In this document: positions 16,716-24,715 of the stretch, piece after piece | Numbering within the stretch: the first letter of the stretch is position 1 | Layout of the letters: every line of letters starts with the position of its first letter | Origin: Campylobacterota bacterium | GTDB taxonomy: Bacteria; Campylobacterota; Campylobacteria; Campylobacterales; Sulfurimonadaceae | Reading direction: 5' to 3' | Length of the DNA: 31,568 nt | NCBI GenBank assembly: GCA_013153755.1 | Contig: JAADDU010000095.1 | Span: forward strand, 1-31,568 | Made by a program: the position numbers and the translations under genes | Notes under the pieces: generated by a model | What the model was told of the DNA's origin: nothing | Seen by the model: only the letters and a program-made list of their open reading frames with translations | The model's database searches: none

Positions 16716-16802
16716 AACTTTACGACTCATGTCGTAAAAAGAGTCTTCTAACTTTTCTAGTATATGATGTAGTTTTACATTATATTTGTTAATTAATCGC
16801 AT
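16710..16802 (-). CDS. 30-aa small ORF with strong ribosome binding site
   Basis: A 30-codon ORF downstream of uppP on the same strand. The ATG at 16802 has a near-ideal TAAGGAG with a 5-nt spacer, better than most genes in the window. The peptide starts [20 protein letters not shown] and ends SRKVL: amphipathic, mixed charge, no membrane segment, no Cys. The stop falls inside the last codons of the convergent rdgB. It begins about 78 nt after the uppP stop and may be cotranscribed with it. No family is recognised. It could also be a chance ORF. Confidence 0.4.
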   Translation of the reverse strand: MRLINKYNVKLHHILEKLEDSFYDMSRKVL

Positions 16803-16880
16803 AATATCTCCTTAAATAACAGTTTATAACAGTTAATCATAGGATGATAAGCAAACTGTGTTCCACTTTTTTCTATTTTT

Positions 16881-17648
16881 TTAAAATATCCAAAGCAGTA
16901 AAACACCAAATAAGATTCTATAAACACCAAACGCTACAAATGTAAACCTCTCTAAAAACTTCAAAAAGAGCTTTATAGTTAAAAATGCTACAAAAAATGA
17001 GACTACAAACCCAACACCTAATGTAAGAAGATTGGCATCGCTAAACTCTTTGTAGTGTTTTAAAAGGTCATAAGCTGTAACCGCACTCATAACAGGAAAC
17101 GCAAGTAAAAAACTAAACTCAGCACTCGCTTTGCGACTTAGACCTACAAGTAAAGCTCCGATTATCGTAGAACCCGCACGACTTGTTCCTGGAATGAGCG
17201 CAAAAACTTGTGCCCCACCGATGATAAGTGCTTGTTTGAGCGATATATCTTCAACATCTTCTATGAGAGTTTTCTCCTCTTTTATAAAAAACTTCTCCAT
17301 TATAAGAAAGATAACACCACCTACTATAAACATAGTCGCAACGACATTGATGCTAAAGAGCTCTTTGATCTGGTGTGAGAAGAGAAATCCAACCGCCCCA
17401 ATAGGTAAAAATGCTAAAAATACCTTTGTCCAAAGGTCTATCTTTTCAAACGTAAACTTCTCTTTGTAGTTAAAAAAGACAGCGAGTATCGCTGCAAACT
17501 GTATGATAACCTCATAGGCTTTGGTAACATTTGTTTGTTCTATGCCAAGCATAGAACTAGCGACTATAAGATGACCTGTAGAAGAGATAGGAAGGAACTC
17601 AGTAAATCCCTCGATAATGCCGAGTATAATAGAGTCAAAGATTGTCAT
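16881..17648 (-). CDS. uppP: undecaprenyl-diphosphatase UppP (BacA)
   Basis: UppP dephosphorylates undecaprenyl diphosphate on the outer face of the inner membrane, recycling the lipid carrier for peptidoglycan and LPS; overproduction gives bacitracin resistance. The 255-residue product is polytopic (about 8 helices) with both signatures: [15 protein letters not shown] near residue 13 and [10 protein letters not shown] near 163. ATG 17648 is chosen because AAGGATACAT precedes it and the family N terminus starts there; an ATG 27 nt upstream adds nine residues without a ribosome binding site. It diverges from the class V aminotransferase. Confidence 0.95.
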   Translation of the reverse strand: MTIFDSIILGIIEGFTEFLPISSTGHLIVASSMLGIEQTNVTKAYEVIIQFAAILAVFFNYKEKFTFEKIDLWTKVFLAFLPIGAVGFLFSHQIKELFSINVVATMFIVGGVIFLIMEKFFIKEEKTLIEDVEDISLKQALIIGGAQVFALIPGTSRAGSTIIGALLVGLSRKASAEFSFLLAFPVMSAVTAYDLLKHYKEFSDANLLTLGVGFVVSFFVAFLTIKLFLKFLERFTFVAFGVYRILFGVLLLWIF

Positions 17649-17784
17649 ATGTATCCTTATTAATTTTACGTGCATTTTAACATAGAAAGTGCTAAAACAT
17701 AGATTTAATTTTATTTCGATATAATACGAGGTTTTATTTTAAACACACAAGGCTATGCCTAAAAAATCTCGTAGGAATTTTTAT

Positions 17785-18897
17785 ATGTTACTCTTTACAC
17801 CCGGACCAACTCCAGTTCCACAAAATGTTCGTAATGCTATGGCAGATGAGACAATGCATCATCGTACACCTGAATTTGAAGCTATATTTGAAAAAACACG
17901 TAAACATCTTTTTAACCTCTTTAAAACTGATGAGGTAGTTATGATTGCCTCTTCTGGTACAGGAGCTATGGAGTCAGCAGTTATTAACCTCTGTAAAAAC
18001 ACACTTCTCTCTGTAAACTCTGGAAAGTTTGGTGAGCGTTTTGGCAAAATTGCTACCGCTCATGGACTCAAGAGTCAAGAGATTAAAAATGAGTGGAATA
18101 CTCCAGTCTCAGTAGAAGATGTAGTAAACGCAGTAAAAGCAAATGCAGATATAGACGCAATAGCGGTGCAAATCAGTGAATCAGCTGGTGGACTTCGCCA
18201 TCCTGTTGAAGAGTTAGCAAAGGCTGTTAAAGCGATAAACCCTAGTATCATGATTATAGCTGATGGGATTACAGCAGTTGGTGTTGAGGCTATAGATGTA
18301 TCTAACATAGATTGTCTTATTGCTGGAAGTCAAAAAGCGCTTATGTTACCACCAGGTCTTGCGATACTTGGTCTCTCAAATGCAGCTATAGAGACTATCG
18401 GAAGTGGCGTTGGATACTACCTAAATCTTGCATCAGAGATAAAAAAACAGCGTCAAAATACTACTGCATATACAGCTGCTACAACTTTAACTATAGGGCT
18501 TTTAGAAGTTTTAGAGACTATAGAAGCAGATGGTGGAGTTGAGAAACTCTACAGTGATACTACAACTCGTGCAGAAGCTGTTAAGTCTGCGTTAGAAGCG
18601 ATAGGTCTTCATATATATCCTCAAACTCCTGCAAAATCTATGACGACTATAGATGATGTAAACGCAGCAGAGATAAGAAAAATTTTAAAAACTGAGTTTG
18701 ATGTAAATGTAGCGGGTGGTCAAGACCATCTAAAAGGTAAAATCTTTAGAATCAACCAAATGGGTCTTATAAGTAACTACGAGATGGCATGGGTAGTAAA
18801 CGCAGTAGAGCTTTCACTTGATAAACTAGGTGTAAGAGCTTACGATGGAACTGCAAACAAAGTCTTCAATGAGATAACATTCTCAATAGGAAAATAG
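17785..18897 (+). CDS. class V aminotransferase (alanine/serine-glyoxylate type)
   Basis: A PLP-dependent transaminase of the AGXT/serine-glyoxylate group. The 370-residue product has the family N terminus LLFTPGPTPVPQNV, HHRTPEF, the cofactor-contact region SSGTGAMESAVINL (about 61-74) and the PLP Lys in GSQKALMLPPG (about 182-192). Close homologues have been annotated variously as alanine-glyoxylate, serine-glyoxylate, phosphoserine aminotransferase or soluble hydrogenase subunit; substrate is not decidable here. ATG 17785 has AGGAATTTTTAT upstream; the in-frame ATG at 17755 is 30 nt further out and poorer. hisZ starts immediately after the stop. Confidence 0.88.
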   Translation: MLLFTPGPTPVPQNVRNAMADETMHHRTPEFEAIFEKTRKHLFNLFKTDEVVMIASSGTGAMESAVINLCKNTLLSVNSGKFGERFGKIATAHGLKSQEIKNEWNTPVSVEDVVNAVKANADIDAIAVQISESAGGLRHPVEELAKAVKAINPSIMIIADGITAVGVEAIDVSNIDCLIAGSQKALMLPPGLAILGLSNAAIETIGSGVGYYLNLASEIKKQRQNTTAYTAATTLTIGLLEVLETIEADGGVEKLYSDTTTRAEAVKSALEAIGLHIYPQTPAKSMTTIDDVNAAEIRKILKTEFDVNVAGGQDHLKGKIFRINQMGLISNYEMAWVVNAVELSLDKLGVRAYDGTANKVFNEITFSIGK

Positions 18898-19746
18898 ATG
18901 ATACTAGAACATGAAATCCCAAATGGCTCAAAGCTCTACTTTGGTAACTCAGCAAAAGTAAAACGCCATATTGAAAATATAGCGAGTGAAGTGCTTGATG
19001 CAAATGGATTTGAGGAGATTGTAACACCGATATTCTCTTACCATCAGCATTTAAGTATCGCTGATGAGCGAGAACTTATAAAGGTAAATGATGCTAAAAA
19101 TAACGCACTCTCTCTTCGTGCTGACTCTACTATAGATGTTGTTCGTATTATAGAGAAGCGTTTAGGTGCAAACTACTCTCAAAAAAAGTGGTTTTATATA
19201 CAGCCTATAGTTACTTACCCAACGACTGAGCAGTATCAAGTTGGTGTAGAGTTTATGGGAGAGAAAAAACTCTCTAGTGTCGCTTCTTTAGCAGTAGATA
19301 TTTTTGAGAAGTTAGAAGTGAAACCACTTATGCAGATCTCAAATATCAAAATTCCTGAGATTTTAGTAGAGTTGTTTGATGAGCTTACTATAGATGATTT
19401 TAGACATATAAATATAGATAAATTTATAAGTTTAAAAGTAGAGTGGCTTACAAAACTTGTTTATCTTCAATATGTTGAACAGATAGATGAAGTGATAACT
19501 ATAGCTCCAAAAGCGATAGCAGATGAACTTTTAAAAATGAAAGATTTATGTTCAGAGATGTCTTGTGAGAACACAGTATTAGCACCGATATACTATGCAA
19601 AAATGCTTTACTATGATGAACTTTTCTTTAGATGTATAGTAGACAATGAAGTATATGCTCGTGGTGGAAGATATAAAAATGCAGAGTTGACATCAGTTGG
19701 CTTTGCAATATATACAGATTCAGTGTGTGAAGCACTTACAAAATAG
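18898..19746 (+). CDS. hisZ: ATP phosphoribosyltransferase regulatory subunit (HisZ-like)
   Basis: HisZ is a histidyl-tRNA-synthetase paralogue that activates the short form of HisG, the first enzyme of histidine synthesis. The 282-residue product keeps class II synthetase core features (NGFEEIVTPIFSYH, LSLRADSTIDVVRII, FYIQPIVTY near residues 98-107, late ARGGRY) but lacks the C-terminal anticodon-binding domain and is too short for HisRS. It implies a short HisG elsewhere in the genome. The ATG directly abuts the aminotransferase stop (TAGATG), with AGGAAA upstream. Confidence 0.82.
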   Translation: MILEHEIPNGSKLYFGNSAKVKRHIENIASEVLDANGFEEIVTPIFSYHQHLSIADERELIKVNDAKNNALSLRADSTIDVVRIIEKRLGANYSQKKWFYIQPIVTYPTTEQYQVGVEFMGEKKLSSVASLAVDIFEKLEVKPLMQISNIKIPEILVELFDELTIDDFRHINIDKFISLKVEWLTKLVYLQYVEQIDEVITIAPKAIADELLKMKDLCSEMSCENTVLAPIYYAKMLYYDELFFRCIVDNEVYARGGRYKNAELTSVGFAIYTDSVCEALTK

Positions 19747-19771
19747 TAGAATATAAAAAGAGGATAACAAA

Positions 19772-21022
19772 GTGAAAGCAGATTTAATCGTAGGAATCCA
19801 ATGGGGTGACGAGGGAAAAGGTAAGATTGTTGATAGGTTAGCTTGTGAGTATGATATGGTGTGTAGAAGCCAAGGTGGGCACAACGCTGGTCATACTATA
19901 TGGGTAGATGGTGTAAAGTATGCGCTTCACCTTATACCATCGGGTGTACTTAACCCTGAAGCTATAAATGTAGTAGGAAATGGTGTTGTTTTATCTCCTG
20001 AGTCTATTATAAAAGAGATGGAGCAGTTTGAAAACTTAGAGGGTCGTTTATATCTCTCAGACAAAGCACACTTAAACCTTCCATACCATGCACTTATAGA
20101 CCAAGCAAAAGAGCGCCTAAAAGGTGACAAAGCTATAGGTACAACAGGAAAAGGGATAGGGCCAGCATACTCAGATAAAATCAACCGTGTTGGTTTTAGA
20201 ATGGGAGAGCTTTTAAATCCTACAAAACTTTGTAGTGCTATTTTAGAGTATTTTGAGCAAAATAGAGCTATATTTGATGTACTTGAAATCGCTACACCAA
20301 ATGAAGCAGAGCTTTTAGCTGAACTAGAGGGGTACAGTGAAAAGTTAGCTCCTTTTATCACAGATACTACTCAAATGGTGTGGCGTGCGTTAGATGAAGA
20401 GAACAAACGTGTACTACTAGAGGGTGCTCAAGGAACTCTTCTTGACATCGACCATGGAACTTACCCATATGTAACTTCAAGTGCAACTGTAAGTGCTGGT
20501 GCTTGTACAGGTTTAGGTATAAACCCTAAAGATATTGGTAAAGTTATAGGGATAGTAAAAGCGTACTGTACTCGTGTTGGAAATGGACCATTCCCAAGTG
20601 AAGATTTTGGTGAAGATGGTAAACGTTTAGGTGAGCAAGGGCATGAGTTTGGTACTACAACAGGACGTGCTAGACGTTGTGGTTGGTTTGATGCAGTTGC
20701 AACGCGTCATGCTGCACGTCTGAATGGTTGTGATGAGTTAGCTCTGATGAAACTTGATGTTCTTGATGGTTTTGATGAGGTGAAACTTTGTGTGGCTTAT
20801 GAGTATAATGGTAAAGAGATTGACTATATGCCAGCAGATTTAGATGCAGTAAAACCTATATATAAAACTTTTAAAGGTTGGAGTGGTTCTGTAGGTGCAA
20901 GAAGTTTTGATGAGCTTCCAGAGAATGCACAAGAGTTTGTTAAAATTATTGAAGAGATTTCTAAAACTAAAGTGGGAATTATCTCAACTTCACCTGAGAG
21001 AGATGATACTATAATTCTCTAG
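19772..21022 (+). CDS. purA: adenylosuccinate synthetase
   Basis: PurA makes adenylosuccinate from IMP, aspartate and GTP, the first committed step to AMP. The 416-residue product has the P-loop variant [11 protein letters not shown] (residues 8-18), GGHNAGHTI (about 36-44), [14 protein letters not shown] (about 124-137) and the late [14 protein letters not shown] (about 293-306), all family signatures. The start is GTG, with AGAGGATAACAAA upstream. In this phylum purA is followed by flagellar genes, as here. Confidence 0.98.
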   Translation: MKADLIVGIQWGDEGKGKIVDRLACEYDMVCRSQGGHNAGHTIWVDGVKYALHLIPSGVLNPEAINVVGNGVVLSPESIIKEMEQFENLEGRLYLSDKAHLNLPYHALIDQAKERLKGDKAIGTTGKGIGPAYSDKINRVGFRMGELLNPTKLCSAILEYFEQNRAIFDVLEIATPNEAELLAELEGYSEKLAPFITDTTQMVWRALDEENKRVLLEGAQGTLLDIDHGTYPYVTSSATVSAGACTGLGINPKDIGKVIGIVKAYCTRVGNGPFPSEDFGEDGKRLGEQGHEFGTTTGRARRCGWFDAVATRHAARLNGCDELALMKLDVLDGFDEVKLCVAYEYNGKEIDYMPADLDAVKPIYKTFKGWSGSVGARSFDELPENAQEFVKIIEEISKTKVGIISTSPERDDTIIL

Positions 21023-21023
21023 T

Positions 21024-21455
21024 ATGAAGACTCGCTATAGCTCACTTGTAACTGTTAAGAAGAGTGCAGTTCAAAAGAGTGAGCAAGAGGTTCAGAAAAA
21101 AAATAGTGAGCTCAAAAGTGCTAATGAAGCACTTGAAGTAGCTTACTCTACACTTTATGATATTGAAACACCACATGATGGCGTCGTAGCTAACTTTCTT
21201 ACAACACAATCACTACTACAAACTGCAAGAGCACAGATACAACATAACAAAGAGTGGATAAACTTTGCTAAAGAACAACTTCATATAGCTAAAGAGAATC
21301 TTAAAAAAGATATGATAGAGTATGAAAAATTTCATTATCTTGAAGTTGAAGAGATAAAGAAACTTCTTTTAGCTCAAGCAAAACTTGAAGCAAAAGAGCT
21401 AGATGAAGTAGCACTTATGAGTTATGCAAACAGAACTATAGGGGAGATGCAATGA
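21024..21455 (+). CDS. FliJ-like flagellar export coiled-coil protein
   Basis: A 143-residue protein, almost entirely predicted coiled coil, charged and without signal peptide. Position and architecture match the FliJ-like protein that follows purA in Helicobacter and Campylobacter (HP0256 type), where loss affects motility. FliJ connects the type III export ATPase to the gate. Sequence identity in coiled coils is weak evidence, so the assignment leans on context. It begins two bases after the purA stop without an obvious ribosome binding site and overlaps the next gene by 4 nt (ATGA), so the three are probably coupled. Confidence 0.65.
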   Translation: MKTRYSSLVTVKKSAVQKSEQEVQKKNSELKSANEALEVAYSTLYDIETPHDGVVANFLTTQSLLQTARAQIQHNKEWINFAKEQLHIAKENLKKDMIEYEKFHYLEVEEIKKLLLAQAKLEAKELDEVALMSYANRTIGEMQ

Positions 21456-21961
21456 TAAAAATAGTACTTATTTTAATGATAAGCATAGAGATATTTGCTC
21501 TACAAACAAGTGATAAACTCTATGAGTGTACAGAGATATTTAAAGAGAGAAAGAGTGAGTTACTTGTAGAGTTAGAACGCATTGATGAGCAAAAACAAGC
21601 ACTTGAAGCACTCCGTGGTGCAACAGAAGAACTCTTAAAAAGAAAAGAGGAAAAAATATCTCAAGATGAGAGTAGAGCAGATGCAAAACTTAAAGATATA
21701 ATACAAAAAGAGAAGAGTATAAAAGAACTTGTAGCAAAAAATGAGAAACTACTCAAAGAGTTAAAAGATACAAAAATGGGAAAGATGGCACAAACATTTT
21801 CAAAAATGAAACCTGCAAATTCTGCAACTATTCTCTCCGATATGCCAGACAAAGAGGCAGTAGATATACTTCGTTCACTTAAACCAAAAATTGTAGGAAA
21901 AATTCTCTCAAAAATGGAACCAAAAAAAGCTTCAACACTTACACTACTACTAAGTCAATAA
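21452..21961 (+). CDS. MotE-like periplasmic flagellar protein (MgtE-N domain)
   Basis: 169 residues: a signal peptide or N-terminal anchor (MIKIVLILMISIEIFAL), a long charged coiled coil (about 35-110), and a C-terminal MgtE-N/FliG-like helical repeat (MAQTFSKMKPANSATILSDM, AVDILRSLKPKIVGKILSKM). This is the layout of MotE-type proteins, which act in the periplasm on the flagellar stator. The order purA, FliJ-like, MotE-like is conserved in this phylum, to my recollection (Cj1498-Cj1496 region). The start overlaps the FliJ-like gene by 4 nt. Confidence 0.75.
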   Translation: MIKIVLILMISIEIFALQTSDKLYECTEIFKERKSELLVELERIDEQKQALEALRGATEELLKRKEEKISQDESRADAKLKDIIQKEKSIKELVAKNEKLLKELKDTKMGKMAQTFSKMKPANSATILSDMPDKEAVDILRSLKPKIVGKILSKMEPKKASTLTLLLSQ

Positions 21962-21984
21962 AAATCTAAAAAAAACTTCTTTAT

Positions 21985-21998
21985 GCTACTTAGGTAGC
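21985..21998 (+). terminator. small hairpin after the MotE-like gene
   Basis: GCTAC-TTAG-GTAGC, a perfect 5-bp stem with a 4-nt loop, lies 24 nt after the stop. It is followed by an A/T-rich stretch without a strong U-run. It may end the purA operon transcript or trim its 3' end. Confidence 0.35.
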
Positions 21999-22020
21999 TA
22001 ACAAATATTTTAAATTTATC

Positions 22021-22026
22021 TATAAT
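22021..22026 (+). promoter_or_regulatory. -10 box of hsp20-yfdX
   Basis: A perfect TATAAT lies 36 nt upstream of the hsp20 ATG, with T-rich upstream DNA and no -35 box. I see no CIRCE element and no HspR-type HAIR repeat here, so heat control by HrcA or HspR is not supported by the sequence. Confidence 0.5.
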
Positions 22027-22062
22027 TTCGTCGTAAATCAAAAAGAACTAAAGGAGTTTACG

Positions 22063-22512
22063 ATGATAGTTACACGTTATAATCCAAATGCACAAATGAG
22101 AGAATTTAGAAGAGGTTTTGATATGTTAAATAGTATGTTAGATAATTTTTCGCCTACAACAGAGGTAGCATCAACAGCAGATTTTTCACCAGCTATCAAC
22201 ACAAGAGAAGATGATAAAGTTTACTATGTAGAGGTTGATTTACCTGGTATGAAAAAAGATAATATTGAGATAAGTGTAGAGGAAAATAGACTTGTTATTT
22301 CAGGTGAGAGAAAATTAAAAGAGGAAGTTAAAAAAGAGAACTACTATAAAATTGAGAGTAGTTTAGGGAAATTTTCTCGTTCATTTACACTACCTGAAGA
22401 TGCAGATATTGAGAATATAGAGGCAAAAGTAGAAGATGGTATTTTAGAAGTAAAAGTTCCAAAACTAGAACTTAAAGATATACAAAAAAGTAAAAAAATA
22501 GAGATTAAGTAA
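22063..22512 (+). CDS. small heat shock protein, Hsp20/alpha-crystallin family
   Basis: An ATP-independent holdase chaperone. The 149-residue product has an N-terminal arm (1-45, RYNPNAQMREFRRGFDMLN), the alpha-crystallin domain (about 46-138; DDKVYYVEVDLPGMKKDNIEI, LVISGERK, GKFSRSFTLPEDAD, AKVEDGILEVKVPK) and a short tail with an I-x-I motif (KKIEIK) that would mediate oligomer assembly. Normal length for class A/B bacterial sHsps. Strong AAGGAG upstream of the ATG. yfdX starts 12 nt downstream. Confidence 0.95.
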   Translation: MIVTRYNPNAQMREFRRGFDMLNSMLDNFSPTTEVASTADFSPAINTREDDKVYYVEVDLPGMKKDNIEISVEENRLVISGERKLKEEVKKENYYKIESSLGKFSRSFTLPEDADIENIEAKVEDGILEVKVPKLELKDIQKSKKIEIK

Positions 22513-22524
22513 AGGAGACATAAG

Positions 22525-23388
22525 ATGAAAAATTTAATATTATCAACACTTACAGCAACACTTTTACTCTCTTCATCACTACTTGGTGTAGAGAGTCAGG
22601 CTTCATCTAGTAGTGTTACTAAAAAAGCGATACAAAAAGCTACTCATGATGCAAAGGAGAGTAAACTTATAAAAGAGGCTTTAAACTCATTAAAGTTAGC
22701 TTCATCAGCATTAGTAAAACTTCAAAAAAATAAGAGTGCTGAGGCTAAAAAAGATATTGAGTTGGCATTAGGAAAACTAGAATCAACACTAGTTGCTAAA
22801 GATGCACCTAAGCTACTCCCTATAGATCAAAGAGTAGTAGTGAAAAACTATGTAGGGAGTGTAGATGATATAGAAAAAGCACTAAAACAAGTAGGTAAAC
22901 TTTTACGTGAAAAGAGAGTTCAAGAGGCTCAAACACTACTCTCTACATTACAGAGTGAAATAGAGGTTACAGTTGTTAACTTACCATTAGTTACATATCC
23001 TGATGCTTTAAAATTAGCATCAAAATTTATTATAGAGGATAAACCTCAAAAAGCACAAGAGGTATTAAAAGTTGCTTTAAACAGTTTTAGTGAAGTTGTT
23101 GAGATTATACCTCTTCCGATTATAAATGCATTGAAACTTATTGATGTTGCAAAAGCAGTATCTAAAGATGATAAGAGTGAAGCGTTAAAGTATCTCTCTT
23201 CAGCTAATGATGAGTTAAAAAAAGCAGAACTCCTAGGCTATATAAGCGAAAGTGCAACGACTTATAAAGAGTTACATAAACTTATAGATAGTGTAAAAGA
23301 GGAGATAAAAGGTAAAAATAAAGCAGAAAAAATGTTTGAAAATTTAGGAAAAAAACTTAACGAGTTTAAATCTAAAATCTTCTCATAA
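22525..23388 (+). CDS. YfdX family periplasmic stress protein
   Basis: 287 residues with a clear signal peptide (MKNLILSTLTATLLLSSSLLGVES), then all-helical sequence. The body has the YfdX-type repeats of A/L-rich helices with Lys/Asp turns (SSALVKLQKNKSAEAKKDIE, KASKFIIEDK-like and QEVLKVALNSF segments, ALKYLSSANDELKKAE). YfdX proteins are periplasmic or secreted, of uncertain biochemical function, linked to acid and other stresses. It has AAAGGAG before the ATG and sits 12 nt after hsp20, so the two probably form one operon. Hsp20 and YfdX also occur together in the mobile stress-tolerance loci of enterobacteria. Confidence 0.78.
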   Translation: MKNLILSTLTATLLLSSSLLGVESQASSSSVTKKAIQKATHDAKESKLIKEALNSLKLASSALVKLQKNKSAEAKKDIELALGKLESTLVAKDAPKLLPIDQRVVVKNYVGSVDDIEKALKQVGKLLREKRVQEAQTLLSTLQSEIEVTVVNLPLVTYPDALKLASKFIIEDKPQKAQEVLKVALNSFSEVVEIIPLPIINALKLIDVAKAVSKDDKSEALKYLSSANDELKKAELLGYISESATTYKELHKLIDSVKEEIKGKNKAEKMFENLGKKLNEFKSKIFS

Positions 23389-23399
23389 AGAGTAAAGTC

Positions 23400-23426
23400 T
23401 GCATAGTGTATAATCGACACTATGCA
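23400..23426 (+). promoter_or_regulatory. perfect 10-bp inverted repeat covering -10 and start codon
   Basis: TGCATAGTGT (23400-23409) and its exact reverse complement ACACTATGCA (23417-23426) flank a 7-nt centre. The -10 hexamer TATAAT (23409-23414) falls in the centre and the ATG (23422-23424) in the right arm. There is no Shine-Dalgarno sequence, and the 7-nt distance from -10 to ATG suggests a leaderless mRNA. The repeat could be an autoregulatory operator, or a hairpin hiding the start codon in read-through transcripts from yfdX. Confidence 0.7.
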
Positions 23427-24093
23427 AACTATAACTAATTCACAACAATTAATTCTTCAAGAGCTAAAAGATGCTCACCCCGTTTTACAAACACAAAAAG
23501 AGTTATTTTTTGAAAAAGGTGAAGATCCTTTATCTAGTGCAGACACTTCAAAGTATTTTTATTTTGTTCTTGATGGTAAGATTAAAATTTACGATATAGA
23601 TTTTGAAACATCAAAAGAGCAGACACTCTATATGCTCTCTCATGGGGATATGTTTGACGTTGTCTCTCTACTAGATGCTAAACCAAATCAGTATATCTCT
23701 GAAGTACTTGAAAAAGCACGAATTATTCAAGTTCCTCTGCAGGATGTAAAAGATTTAATACTTATTGATGAGAAATTTCGTCAGTATTTTTATAAATATA
23801 TTGCTACACAACTAAAATCAATGGAAGATTTAGCAGTATCTCTCTCTTTTTATGACGTATATCATAGAGTTTTACAACTATTTGCAAGATACACAAAAAC
23901 AGTAGATGGTAAATCTACTCTACATGTTATTGATAACTTATCACATGAAGAGATAGCTTCAATGGTAGGAAGTGTGAGAAAAGTAGTTAATAGGGCACTT
24001 CAAAAAGTTAAAAAAGATGGCATTATAGAGATAAGTCGTAAAAATATTCATATAAAAAACTTCCAAAAACTACTCGATAGATTGAATGTCTAA
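23422..24093 (+). CDS. Crp/Fnr-family transcriptional regulator
   Basis: 223 residues: an N-terminal cyclic-nucleotide-binding-type beta barrel (about 35-120; YFYFVLDGKIKIYDID, LSHGDMFDVVSLLD), a long dimerisation helix (about 120-145), and a C-terminal winged helix (about 170-215; LSHEEIASMVGSVRKVVNRALQKVKKDG). The recognition helix SVRKVVNRAL matches the family position. The protein has no Cys, so it is not an oxygen-sensing [4Fe-4S] Fnr, and I do not see the classical cAMP pocket RxS signature. The signal is unknown. Adjacent hsp20-yfdX are likely targets. Confidence 0.85.
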   Translation: MQTITNSQQLILQELKDAHPVLQTQKELFFEKGEDPLSSADTSKYFYFVLDGKIKIYDIDFETSKEQTLYMLSHGDMFDVVSLLDAKPNQYISEVLEKARIIQVPLQDVKDLILIDEKFRQYFYKYIATQLKSMEDLAVSLSFYDVYHRVLQLFARYTKTVDGKSTLHVIDNLSHEEIASMVGSVRKVVNRALQKVKKDGIIEISRKNIHIKNFQKLLDRLNV

Positions 24094-24163
24094 TTATGTA
24101 ATCAAACTTTTACCTAATTTAGGATAAAATGACAAAATTTATTAAATAAGTAGGGTCGTACAG

Positions 24164-24715
24164 ATGAAAATATCACTAAAAACTATTCCTCATATATCTA
24201 GCAAAATAGCTATTGATCTAAATAAAAGTGGTGTTGTTACGATGACAATGGGCTTAGAGAGAGTCTCTCAAGAAGCTCAAAAAGTACTTGAAAAAAGTGT
24301 TGAACAAGAGCTTGACCTTGAAGATAAAGTTCATGAGATTTGTGAAGCAAATGAAGAGGAGATAGAGTTTAATCTTGTTGATGAGAGACAACTTTTCTTT
24401 ATGATTAAGAAGAAATTAGCACCTGAATTTGGTGTAATTTTGAACTATGAAGAGAGATACTCTGATATTTCACATAAAATTTTAGATGAGCTCTATGAAG
24501 AAGATCTTATTCACTTTGATGTTACAGAAAATCGTATAAAAAATATTATCTACAATGCTATCACATCATTTATAGCAGATGCTTCTGAGATAGAAGATGC
24601 TGTCATGGAGAAAATCCGTACATATAAAAAGCACTATATCCCAGGAACAGATGAGTTCGATATTTTACATGAAAAACTCTACAGAGAAGAATTACAAAAA
24701 AGGGGTATGGAGTAA
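24164..24715 (+). CDS. DUF507 family protein
   Basis: 183 residues, highly acidic and helical, without signal peptide or membrane segment. It matches the DUF507 family (two related halves: IAIDLNKSGVV, VDERQLFFMIKKKLAPEF; then YSDISHKILDELYEEDLIHFD), found in Campylobacterota and some other phyla; function unknown. It overlaps carA by one base (TAATG), an arrangement I recall from Campylobacter (Cj1495-Cj1494). The ATG has only a weak TAGGG upstream. It has no known link to carbamoyl phosphate, but the coupling suggests matched expression. Confidence 0.8.
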   Translation: MKISLKTIPHISSKIAIDLNKSGVVTMTMGLERVSQEAQKVLEKSVEQELDLEDKVHEICEANEEEIEFNLVDERQLFFMIKKKLAPEFGVILNYEERYSDISHKILDELYEEDLIHFDVTENRIKNIIYNAITSFIADASEIEDAVMEKIRTYKKHYIPGTDEFDILHEKLYREELQKRGME

